Source of the DNA: an uncultured Collinsella sp.
Lineage (GTDB): Bacteria; Actinomycetota; Coriobacteriia; Coriobacteriales; Coriobacteriaceae
Reading direction: 5' to 3'
Assembly (NCBI GenBank): GCA_902464645.1
Contig: CABQKL010000036.1
Coordinates: forward strand, 1 to 16,777
DNA length: 16,777 nt
Shown: piece after piece, positions 7,042-14,159 of the stretch
How the letters are laid out: each line of letters begins with the position of its first letter
Position numbering within the stretch: position 1 is the stretch's first letter
Program-made: the position numbers and the translations under genes
The notes under the pieces: generated by a model
Told to the model about the DNA's origin: nothing
What the model saw: only the letters and a program-made list of their open reading frames with translations
Database searches by the model: none

Positions 7042-7959
7042 ATGTCCAACCATCAGCACACGCTTATCATCGACGGAACCTCAGGCATCAGCGGCGATAT
7101 GACCGTCGCGGCCCTGCTCGACCTGGGCGCCAGCGAGGAGCACCTGCGCGAACAGCTCGCCACGCTGCCGGTCGATGGCTTTGAGATTGCCGTGACGCGC
7201 GTGAACAAGCACGGCATCGACGCCTGTGACTTCGATGTTCAGCTTGCGGCCGAGCTGGAGAATCATGACCACGACATGGCTTGGCTCTACGGCAACGAGG
7301 CAACTGCTGAGCACACGCACGAGCATGAGCACCACCATCATGACCATGATGAGCACGAACACGAGCACTGCCACGATCATGACCATGAGGCCCACGGTCA
7401 TGGCCACGAGGGTCACCATCACACCCACCACCGTCACCACCGTTCTTTGGCGGACGTCACCGCCATCATCGACGGCTCGCAGCTAAGCGATGGTGCCAAG
7501 CGTCGTGCCCTCGCCATTTTTTCCGTACTCGCTGATGCCGAGGCAAAGGCTCACGGCAAAACGCCCGACACCGTCCTGTTTCACGAGGTGGGCGCCGTCG
7601 ACTCCATCGTTGACGTCTGCTCTGTCGCCATCTGCCTCGACGACCTTGGTATTGAGGACATCGTGGTCGAGTCGCTCTCCGAGGGTCACGGCACCATCCA
7701 CTGTGCCCACGGCCTCATGCCCATTCCCGTCCCCGCTGTCGTCAACCTGTGCCAGGCGGGCAATATCGCCCTCACGCCTGCACCGGTCGCTGGCGAGCTC
7801 GTGACGCCGACGGGCGCCGCCATCGTCACCGCGCTGTGCACGTCCGACCAACTGCCCTCACGCTACCGCATCGAAGCCGTCGGCTACGGCGCCGGCAAAC
7901 GCCCCTACGAAGGTTGCTCCGGTACGCTCCGCTGCCTACTCGTTCACGCGGACGCATAG
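7042..7959 (+). CDS. larC: LarC nickel-insertion protein, short form lacking the C-terminal domain
   Basis: LarC is the CTP-dependent cyclometallase that puts nickel into the pincer cofactor. The 305 residues cover the N-terminal (LarC1-type) domain: DGTSGISGDM (11-20), HEVGAVDSIVDV (181-192), ELVTPTGAAI (252-261) and VGYGAGKR (280-287). A His-rich segment (residues 91-134) holds 24 His, typical of a nickel-binding store. The protein stops soon after the GYGAG motif, where full-length LarC continues into the LarC2 domain with its ETNIDDM-type motif and CTP site; that domain is absent here. ATG at 7042 follows AAGGAG. In L. plantarum the two halves are joined by -1 frameshifting; here the -1 frame runs into the TetR gene and has no LarC2-like sequence. 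Confidence 0.92.
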   Translation: MSNHQHTLIIDGTSGISGDMTVAALLDLGASEEHLREQLATLPVDGFEIAVTRVNKHGIDACDFDVQLAAELENHDHDMAWLYGNEATAEHTHEHEHHHHDHDEHEHEHCHDHDHEAHGHGHEGHHHTHHRHHRSLADVTAIIDGSQLSDGAKRRALAIFSVLADAEAKAHGKTPDTVLFHEVGAVDSIVDVCSVAICLDDLGIEDIVVESLSEGHGTIHCAHGLMPIPVPAVVNLCQAGNIALTPAPVAGELVTPTGAAIVTALCTSDQLPSRYRIEAVGYGAGKRPYEGCSGTLRCLLVHADA

Positions 7960-7961
7960 CC

Positions 7962-8501
7962 ATGGATGCCCGCAAGGCAAAAAGCCGCGCTGCCATCGTT
8001 ACGGCGTTCTCCGAGCTCCTGTGCGAGAAAGACTACGGCAAGATCACCGTCGGCGACATCATCGCTCGTGCCCACGTAGGTCGGGCCACGTTCTACGGGC
8101 TCTTCAAGAGCAAAGATGACCTGCTCGCTGAGCTCGTGCGCGATATCTGCACCCATGCCCTCGACGATGACGGTACGCCCCTCGATGACCCACTCGTACA
8201 GGTCGAGCATATCCTCAACAACCTCTGGAATCGTCGGCAGGGTGTACGGGCACTGGTAGCCGGCGCCGGCTCACGCGTCTTCGCCGACTGCTTACGCAAG
8301 ACCATCATGTCACGAGCAGCCGAAACCGTGCCCGTCGACCCCTCAGGCCCCGCCGGCACCATGGACCGAAGCTTCCTACTACACCACATAGCCTCAAGCT
8401 TTGTAGGAATGGTCCAATGGTGGGCCTGGCACAATTTCCAAGCAGATAAAGCCGACGTAGCCAAAGACTACCTCTCAGCCATAAAGCCCCTCTTCACCTA
8501 A
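7962..8501 (+). CDS. TetR/AcrR-family transcriptional regulator, probable lar regulator
   Basis: A 179-residue DNA-binding protein of the TetR type. Residues 1-55 form the helix-turn-helix domain (MDARKAKSRAAIVTAFSELL, then the typical KITVGDIIARAHVGRATFYG ahead of LFKSKDDLL). The rest is a helical ligand-binding/dimerisation domain with an aromatic WWAWHNF segment, not recognised to any ligand class. ATG at 7962 starts 2 bp after the larC stop, so it is probably translationally coupled to larC; the frame is open further upstream inside larC but that part is not TetR-like. The perfect inverted repeat ahead of larB is its likely target. The last ~45 codons use CTA, ATA, GTA and TCA, rare elsewhere in this window. 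Confidence 0.9.
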   Translation: MDARKAKSRAAIVTAFSELLCEKDYGKITVGDIIARAHVGRATFYGLFKSKDDLLAELVRDICTHALDDDGTPLDDPLVQVEHILNNLWNRRQGVRALVAGAGSRVFADCLRKTIMSRAAETVPVDPSGPAGTMDRSFLLHHIASSFVGMVQWWAWHNFQADKADVAKDYLSAIKPLFT

Positions 8502-8656
8502 GTAAGAAGCTCATCCCAAATCATCGACCCAACGCAGGGCTCCGCGCACCCCAAAGTGTCACTCGCGCCTCAAAGCGCCTAACAACAAAGTGCCCACCAC
8601 ATCCAAATTCAGATATATATGTTGGTTGCTTGTTCGAACGCAGCTGGATTCCCGCA
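8502..8656. other. Intergenic region after tetR, no gene seen
   Basis: Between the tetR stop and the 127-bp element no coding frame, RNA gene or clear intrinsic terminator was recognised. The stretch is less GC-rich than its surroundings (for example AGATATATATG at 8611-8621). A short GCGC stem-loop near 8562-8579 has no T-tract in either direction. Confidence 0.5.
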
Positions 8657-8783
8657 GGGTCCGGCATAGGTTAACTTTCCGCCGCACTCCGCAGGACGCA
8701 AGAAGCTCCCGCCGCACGAAGTGCGCAGCGGGAGCTTCTTGCATGTCCGAGGACGCGGCGGAAAGTTAACCTATGCCGGACCC
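8657..8783 (-). repeat. 127-bp nested hairpin element 1, beyond larD
   Basis: A perfect 29-bp outer stem (8657-8685 with 8755-8783) encloses two 12-nt internal-loop segments (ACTCCGCAGGAC at 8686-8697; ATGTCCGAGGAC at 8743-8754), a perfect 15-bp inner stem (8698-8712 with 8728-8742) and an apical hairpin CGCAC-GAA-GTGCG with a 3' CA bulge. The last four bases of the 5' loop (GGAC) can pair with GTCC of the 3' loop. It begins 24 nt beyond the larD stop, so it should be transcribed in the larD 3' untranslated region. No T-tract follows. It shares loops, architecture and exact length with the element at 11136-11262. Strand given is that of the larD transcript. Confidence 0.85.
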
Positions 8784-8807
8784 GGGCGTTATATCAATTG
8801 TCTTGGA

Positions 8808-9539
8808 CTAGAACATGCCCAAGAAACCGTGCACAAACAGCGCAGCCAGAGCGGCACCGACAAACGGAGCGATGCCGGGAACGAGCAGGCCGTACTTCCA
8901 GTTGTTGTCGGCCTTGTTTTTAATCGGCAGCACCTGATAGGCCATGCGAGGACCAAGGTCACGAGCCTGGTTCATGGCGAAGCCGGTGATGCCGCCCATG
9001 CCCATGCCAACAGCCCAAACGATCAGACCGACGCAGATAGCGAGCATCAGAACGTTCTCACCAGCGCGGCTAGCAGCAGCAAGGATGGCGCTGATGAACA
9101 CAAAGGTGCAGATAGCCTCGCAGAAGAAGTTACGGGCATAGTTGGTGCCCTCGGTGGTGGGGTTGGTCGAGAAGATGTTGCGCTGAGCAACGGGATCGAT
9201 GACACCATCGGAAGCCTTGAACTCATCGGCATACATCAACCACGCGATCACGGCGCCCACAAAGCCGCCGAGCATATCGGCGATCATGAAGGGGATGCAG
9301 CTGCTCCACGGCACCAGGCCGACGATGCACTGGGCAAGCACCATGGCGGGGTTCATGCACACGGCGCCGCCAAAGACAAACAGGCAGACCGAGATGCCAA
9401 AAGACCAGGTGGTGATGGCAAACATGTGGCCAGAGCCCTGATACTTGGTACCCTTAAGCACGGTATCGCAGTGCACGCCCACGCCAAAGATGATCATGAG
9501 GGCCGTTGCGCCGAATTCGCAGAGGAGTTTGGTAAGCAT
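8808..9539 (-). CDS. larD: MIP/aquaglyceroporin-family channel, probable lactic acid facilitator LarD
   Basis: A 243-residue membrane channel of the MIP family with six predicted membrane helices and two half-helix pore loops. The first loop has the standard NPA (residues 63-65, in GAVCMNPAMVLAQ). The second reads NQA (190-192, in GFAMNQARDLGPR), so Pro is replaced by Gln while the following Arg193 and the ARDLGPR context are kept. In lactobacilli a GlpF-like channel in the lar operon (LarD) eases lactic acid passage; lying 49 bp after larA in the same direction, this protein most likely has that role, though glycerol or another small solute is possible. ATG at 9539 has a modest TAAGG site close upstream. 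Confidence 0.87.
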   Translation of the reverse strand: MLTKLLCEFGATALMIIFGVGVHCDTVLKGTKYQGSGHMFAITTWSFGISVCLFVFGGAVCMNPAMVLAQCIVGLVPWSSCIPFMIADMLGGFVGAVIAWLMYADEFKASDGVIDPVAQRNIFSTNPTTEGTNYARNFFCEAICTFVFISAILAAASRAGENVLMLAICVGLIVWAVGMGMGGITGFAMNQARDLGPRMAYQVLPIKNKADNNWKYGLLVPGIAPFVGAALAALFVHGFLGMF

Positions 9540-9588
9540 AAAACCTTATCTTTCTTGTCGGTTATAAACGATTCGTTTAGGCCGCGTA

Positions 9589-10866
9589 CTAGTGCTGTGC
9601 GACGACAACGCCCAGGCCATCGGGAATGACGGCCACCTTGGCATCGGCACCCTTCATCTCAAAGGCGAGCTTGAGCGCCTCATCGAGGGTGTTGACCGGC
9701 GTCATGTGCATATCCTTGATCATCTGGTGATCGCACAGGTCGGTAACCATGATCACAGGGTGATGCGCCAGGATGCGGGCGAAAATCTGGCTCGTCCACT
9801 GGTCGGGCAGGGTCTCATCCTTAGGACGGTCGATGCAGGCGCGCTCAAACTCCGCCGGGTCGTTGTCGGCGATGTTGTGATAGAAGCCCTCGCCGCCGTG
9901 ACCGTCGGCACAACCGGCAACATCGATGATCACACCGCCCTCGGGAAGCGTGGCCTCGGCAGCGCACATGCCCTTCACGGCCTGATAGATGTTCTGGTCG
10001 AGCGGGTAACCGCCGTTGGTGGTGATGGCAATCTCGCACTCGACGGGCTCAACGCCGGCAAGGCTCTTCACGAACTCGCAGCCAGCCTCGTGCGCCTTGT
10101 GGATATCGCCGGCAAAGGAGCCAATGACCTCGTGCTTGCCGTTGAGCACCACGTTAAGCACAAAGGCAAGGTGAGCCATCTCGGCAGCGGCAAACATGTC
10201 CTCGCTCACGTGGTTGTGGCACAGGTTGCCGGCACGCGAGTGGGAATCATTCACAAACTGACCGTTGTGGTTGTACATGATGGTCTTGTAGCTGGCGATG
10301 CCGGGCAGCACGGACTTGCGGCTGCCGGAGAAACCGGCAAAGAAGTGCGGCTCAATAAAGCCCTCGGCAAGCAGCAGATCGCAATCGGCGGCAATCTTGT
10401 TGATGATGCACTCGCCGCCAGAAGGCAGGGTGCCGATCTTTTTCATCATGCTGTCGTCAGTCGCGACGTGCATAACGATTTCCTCGTTGGCAACGATCTC
10501 CTCGCCGTACTTGTTGACGAGCTCCTCGTGCGTCGACGGACGATGCATACCCGTAGCAACCAGAATGCGAACGCGCGCCTCAGGCGCAGCGGAGTGGATG
10601 TGATGCAGCAGAATAGGCATCGTCACACGCGATGGAACGGGGCGCGTATGGTCGGAGCTAATGATGACGATATCCTTCTTGCCAGCACAAAGCTCCTCGA
10701 GCGAAGGCGAGCCATAAGGGTTGGCAAGCGACTCCTCCACCAGCTCTTCCTGCGATTTCGTGGTTTTAAACTCGTTTTGATGACCTTCCATCACACCCGC
10801 GAAGTTCTTATCCTCAAGCTCCAGATGCAACGTCTTGTGGTCAAACGGCAGTTCACATTCAAACAA
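9589..10866 (-). CDS. larA: LarA, nickel-dependent lactate racemase
   Basis: LarA interconverts L- and D-lactate using the nickel-pincer nucleotide cofactor, covalently attached through a Lys. Starting at the TTG at 10866 gives 425 residues, the size of the Lactobacillus plantarum enzyme, and puts the key residues at that enzyme's positions: Arg75 and His73 (DHTRP), His108 (GMHRP), His174 (EPHFFAGFSGSRK), the cofactor-binding Lys184, Ni-ligand His200, and Gln295 and Lys298. The frame is open for about 100 codons upstream, but that part is not LarA-like; AGGAAGAGG lies about 9 nt before the TTG. The GSRK of the Lys184 loop is GGRK in many relatives. larD follows 49 bp downstream. Related LarA homologues act on other 2-hydroxy acids, so lactate is the default rather than proven substrate. 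Confidence 0.94.
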   Translation of the reverse strand: MFECELPFDHKTLHLELEDKNFAGVMEGHQNEFKTTKSQEELVEESLANPYGSPSLEELCAGKKDIVIISSDHTRPVPSRVTMPILLHHIHSAAPEARVRILVATGMHRPSTHEELVNKYGEEIVANEEIVMHVATDDSMMKKIGTLPSGGECIINKIAADCDLLLAEGFIEPHFFAGFSGSRKSVLPGIASYKTIMYNHNGQFVNDSHSRAGNLCHNHVSEDMFAAAEMAHLAFVLNVVLNGKHEVIGSFAGDIHKAHEAGCEFVKSLAGVEPVECEIAITTNGGYPLDQNIYQAVKGMCAAEATLPEGGVIIDVAGCADGHGGEGFYHNIADNDPAEFERACIDRPKDETLPDQWTSQIFARILAHHPVIMVTDLCDHQMIKDMHMTPVNTLDEALKLAFEMKGADAKVAVIPDGLGVVVAQH

Positions 10867-10985
10867 TGACGAGCGCCCTCTTCCTTTCAACTGACACACT
10901 AGATAAACCGTTGGAAGGATACGCCGCTCACCGAAAAACTCCACCGTCCACCGACTCATTAACACAACGTTCATATTTGACCCAC

Positions 10986-11020
10986 AACAAAACGACCGCG
11001 ACCCCAAACGGGACCGCGGC
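10986..11020 (-). terminator. Intrinsic terminator between ppc and larA
   Basis: In the minus direction CCGCGGTCCC pairs through a GTTT loop with GGGGTCGCGG (two wobble pairs), followed by a GTTTTGTT tract. It lies beyond the 127-bp element that follows ppc and would end the ppc transcript ahead of larA. Confidence 0.65.
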
Positions 11021-11135
11021 CGCAACAGTCGTAAGGCGAGAAGCGCCACATGCATCTCAATCCCAATCGATAAGACGCGGGGCGCGAAGCGCACTTTATT
11101 TTCATCAGCTTTAATCCCTGAAGACCGAGGACGAA

Positions 11136-11262
11136 GGGGCCCGACGGGTTTCCCTCTGAATGCATTCCGCAGCACGAAGCCCCCTTATCCGCAGCTCCGA
11201 AGGAGCAGGATAAGGGGGCTTCAAGTGCGAGGACGCATTCAGAGGGAAACCCATCGGGTCCC
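11136..11262 (-). repeat. 127-bp nested hairpin element 2, beyond ppc
   Basis: Outer 28-bp stem (11136-11163 with 11235-11262, 26 of 28 positions paired). The internal-loop segments are ATTCCGCAGCAC (11164-11175) and AAGTGCGAGGAC (11223-11234). A perfect 15-bp inner stem (11176-11190 with 11208-11222) is capped by GCA, a GCTCC-GAA-GGAGC hairpin and A. GCAC of the 5' loop can pair with GTGC of the 3' loop. It starts 23 nt beyond the ppc stop codon and precedes an intrinsic terminator at 10986-11020. The stems are unrelated to those of the element at 8657-8783 while loops and total length agree. The rest of the ppc-larA gap (10867-11135) holds no gene and no convincing larA promoter. Strand given is that of the ppc transcript. 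Confidence 0.85.
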
Positions 11263-11285
11263 GGTGAGAGCCACAGGGCTATCGA

Positions 11286-14099
11286 TTACCCCGTGTTCTG
11301 CAATCCTGCCGAGACGCCGGTCACAGTCGAAAGAATCAGGCTCATGTACTCGGCCTTCTTCTCCTCGGCCATCTCGTCCTGATTCATGCGCACCTCGCGA
11401 AGGGCGCGGACCTGGGCGATGGACAGAGCGTCGACGTAGGGGTTACGCACGCGAACGGCGCAGCCGAGCACGCGACGACGCTGCAGCGGCCACTCATCAC
11501 CGACGATGGCAAGGACCCACTTACGGGTGAGCTGCATCTCGGTAAAGACCTTCTTGGACAGATCATCGCGGTCGCCCAGATGCAGATACATCTTGGCGAT
11601 GCGCTGATCGGTCTTAGCAATCGACATCTCGATGTTGTCGATAAAGGTGCGGAAGAACGGCCACTCCTGGTAGGCAGCCTTGAGCTGGTCAAGATCGCCA
11701 AGCTGCTCGCAGGCGGTGCCCAGACCGTACCAAGCGGCCAGGTTAATGCGCGCCTGGCTCCAGCTGAAGATCCACGGGATGGTACGCAGGTCATCGAGCG
11801 ACTTGGCGCCCAGACCGCGCTTGGCGGGACGCGAGCCGATCGGCAGCAGACCGACCTCGGTCAGCGGCGTCACGGTCGAGAACCACGGTGTAAAGTCCTC
11901 GGTGTTCAGCAGGTCCAGATAGCGTTCGTGGCTTGCAGTGTTGAGCTTCTCGGCCATATCCCAGAACTTCTGCGTGGTCTCGGTGTTGGTCTTCTCGACA
12001 CTCGGGGCCGACTGCAAAAGCGTTGCGGCGGCAACGGACTCAACATGGCGCTGAGCCAGCGTGCGGTTGCCGTAACGGGCAAAGATGACTTCGCCCTGCT
12101 CGGTAAGCTTAAAGAAGCAGTTGACCGAACCCTTGGGCTGCGCCAGCACGGCCTTGTTGGCCGGGCCGCCGCCACGGCCCACGGCACCGCCGCGACCGTG
12201 CATGAGCACCAGGTCGATATCGTTCTTCTCTGCCCACTTGGCGATGCGCTCCTGCGCGGAGTGCAGCGCGAGCATGGCCGTGGTAGGACCGGCATCCTTG
12301 GAAGAGTCGGAATAGCCCAGCATGACCTCCATGCGGCGGTTGGTCTGGGCAAGGCGCTTTTGCACCACGGGCAGCGTAAGCATCTGATCGAGCACGTCGA
12401 CGCAGCCCTCGAGGTCCTCGAGCTGCTCGAACAACGGGATCACGTCGAGCTCGGGGACATCCTCCTCGTGTGCAAAGGACAGGTGCGCCAGCTCAAAGAC
12501 GTCGGCCACATGCTGAGCGCTCTTGGTAAACGAGATGATGTAGCGGTGCGCCATCTTCTTGCCGTAGCGCTTTTGGATGGAGCCGATAGCGCGGAAGGTA
12601 TCGATGACCTCGCGCGTCATGGGCTGCAGGTCGCCATGGATACCGTTCTCGTGGATATCCTTAAGGGCGCGGGCATGCACCACGGAGTGCTGACGGAACT
12701 CCATCTCGACCATATGGAAGCCGAAGGACTCGACCTGCCAGATGATGGTTTGGACCGGGCCGTAGGCAGCACGGACGGCACCGCAGGCGGCCAGCGAACG
12801 CTGGACGACGCGCAGGTCATCCAGGAACTCGTCGGCGCTGTGGTACATGGTGTCGGTGATACGACGGACGGTGGCGTTCAGGCGGTCGGCCATGACGAGC
12901 ATGACGGCGCGATGCGGCTCGTGCTCGGAGATCAGCTCGGCGCGGGCCGTGTAACGAGGGCTCATCTCGACCTGATGGTTCCACAGGTTAATGAGCTCGG
13001 CCGACGGCTTGCTGTAGGTAGCCTCGAGCGTGAGGTTGCGGCCGATGTGGCGGCACTTGTCCTCGAGCTTGAGCACCATGTGCGTAAAGTACTTGGCGGC
13101 GACCTCACGGCTCACCTTGGCGGTGACGTTGGGGTTACCGTCGCGGTCGGAACCGATCCAGCTGCCGGGATGGAAGAACGCCGGGCACAGCGGCGGCACA
13201 GTACCGGCCTTGTCGCCCAGCACCCAATCGTCAAAACGACGATAGATAACGGGGATAACGTCGAACAGCGTGTTATCGAAGATGTCGATGATGGTATCGG
13301 CTTCCTCGACCGGCGTGGGCTTCTTGAGCGCGATGGGACTCGTACGCACCAGGGCGTCGATCTCCTGCAGCATATGGCGCTCGTTCTCCACCAGGTCGGA
13401 GCCGCCCAGACGCGGACGCTCCTCCAGCAGGTTGGAGATACGGCGGATCTTGCCCTCGACGGCCTTACGACGGGCCTCGGTGGGATGTGCGGTAAAGACA
13501 GGGTGGAACTCGAGCTTGTCGAGCAGCTCGTTGGCACCCTCGACACCCAGCTCATTCACCAGCTGGTGATAGGCAACGGTAAGCTCGTTGGCAGGATCGA
13601 CCTCGGTATCGGTCGACGCACCGGCCTCGCGCTCGCGCAGCTGCGCCACACGGTAGTTCTCCTCCGACAGGTTTGCCAGATGGAAAAAGCTCGTAAAGGC
13701 GCGAACGATGACCTGCTGCTTATCGAGCGGCAGGCTGTCGATCAAATCGACGACCTCACGAAATGCCACGGCAGTGGGCTCGTCGGCGGTGGGCACGCCC
13801 TGCTCGTCGACGGCTTCGTCGGCAGCGCAGGTACCGGGGTTGCCGGCATTGACCACAATCTCGGCTGTCAAAATCTTGTCGAACAGGTCCGCGATCTCGG
13901 GATCATACTCGCTAAGCACACGGCGCTCCAGGCGCAAGAACAGCGCCAGATTGTCGCGCAGCTCCTCGGGGATCTCGATCTCGGCGAGACGCTCCCTGGA
14001 CTCGGCATTCGAGCCGATTCGGTTAACGAGGCGGTTGACCACGGCAGCGACGCGCGCCGCGGCTTCGGGTACAGACTGGTTGCTTAGGTTCTCAGCCAC
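11286..14099 (-). CDS. ppc: Phosphoenolpyruvate carboxylase
   Basis: Fixes bicarbonate onto PEP to give oxaloacetate, replenishing C4 acids; cytoplasmic. About 937 residues, the normal bacterial length. Catalytic motifs: TAHPTE (His205), GYSDSSKDAG (595-604), HGRGGAVGRGGG (from residue 634), and the invariant C-terminal QNTG. Two starts compete: ATG at 14111, with AAGGAGG only one base away, and GTG at 14099, with GGGAGG four bases away. I chose the GTG because the spacing is more workable and it gives a natural N-terminus (MAENLSNQ). The two differ by only four residues. The gene is transcribed from its own promoter after hisS and is followed by the 127-bp element and a terminator. Confidence 0.96.
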   Translation of the reverse strand: MAENLSNQSVPEAAARVAAVVNRLVNRIGSNAESRERLAEIEIPEELRDNLALFLRLERRVLSEYDPEIADLFDKILTAEIVVNAGNPGTCAADEAVDEQGVPTADEPTAVAFREVVDLIDSLPLDKQQVIVRAFTSFFHLANLSEENYRVAQLREREAGASTDTEVDPANELTVAYHQLVNELGVEGANELLDKLEFHPVFTAHPTEARRKAVEGKIRRISNLLEERPRLGGSDLVENERHMLQEIDALVRTSPIALKKPTPVEEADTIIDIFDNTLFDVIPVIYRRFDDWVLGDKAGTVPPLCPAFFHPGSWIGSDRDGNPNVTAKVSREVAAKYFTHMVLKLEDKCRHIGRNLTLEATYSKPSAELINLWNHQVEMSPRYTARAELISEHEPHRAVMLVMADRLNATVRRITDTMYHSADEFLDDLRVVQRSLAACGAVRAAYGPVQTIIWQVESFGFHMVEMEFRQHSVVHARALKDIHENGIHGDLQPMTREVIDTFRAIGSIQKRYGKKMAHRYIISFTKSAQHVADVFELAHLSFAHEEDVPELDVIPLFEQLEDLEGCVDVLDQMLTLPVVQKRLAQTNRRMEVMLGYSDSSKDAGPTTAMLALHSAQERIAKWAEKNDIDLVLMHGRGGAVGRGGGPANKAVLAQPKGSVNCFFKLTEQGEVIFARYGNRTLAQRHVESVAAATLLQSAPSVEKTNTETTQKFWDMAEKLNTASHERYLDLLNTEDFTPWFSTVTPLTEVGLLPIGSRPAKRGLGAKSLDDLRTIPWIFSWSQARINLAAWYGLGTACEQLGDLDQLKAAYQEWPFFRTFIDNIEMSIAKTDQRIAKMYLHLGDRDDLSKKVFTEMQLTRKWVLAIVGDEWPLQRRRVLGCAVRVRNPYVDALSIAQVRALREVRMNQDEMAEEKKAEYMSLILSTVTGVSAGLQNTG

Positions 14100-14143
14100 G
14101 TTTCCTCCCATTCCTCCTTCTATGCACGTAACATGCGGTATTC

Positions 14144-14149
14144 ATTATA
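14144..14149 (-). promoter_or_regulatory. -10 box of the ppc promoter
   Basis: A perfect TATAAT in the minus direction, about 45 bp upstream of the ppc start. The matching -35 region (near 14167-14172) has no good TTGACA match and is overlapped by an inverted repeat arm, so the promoter may be controlled. Confidence 0.7.
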
Positions 14150-14159
14150 GGCGCTTGAG

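Noticed and set aside
7749..7961. Programmed -1 frameshift joining larC to the downstream frame
   Set aside because: The -1 frame is open and continues into tetR, but its translation is Arg-rich shadow sequence, no slippery heptamer was seen near the larC end, and tetR has its own ATG.
8657..8783. Integron attC site
   Set aside because: Size and folding are reminiscent, but the conserved attC core triplets are not in the right places, the outer stem is perfect rather than carrying extrahelical bases, and no integrase or cassette array is present.
10867..11175. N-terminal extension of LarA by about 100 residues
   Set aside because: The extension reads through a terminator hairpin and part of the 127-bp element and has no LarA-like sequence; the TTG at 10866 gives exact agreement with known LarA residue numbering.
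8657..11262. Composite transposon with the two 127-bp elements as ends of larD-larA
   Set aside because: The arms share no stem sequence, no transposase is present, and no target-site duplication was seen; similarity is structural only.
11580..14087. An 835-codon plus-strand open frame opposite ppc (similar ones opposite aspS, larA and hisS)
   Set aside because: Long antisense frames are expected opposite GC-rich genes with this codon bias; there is no ribosome site or recognisable domain, and the minus strand encodes complete known enzymes.
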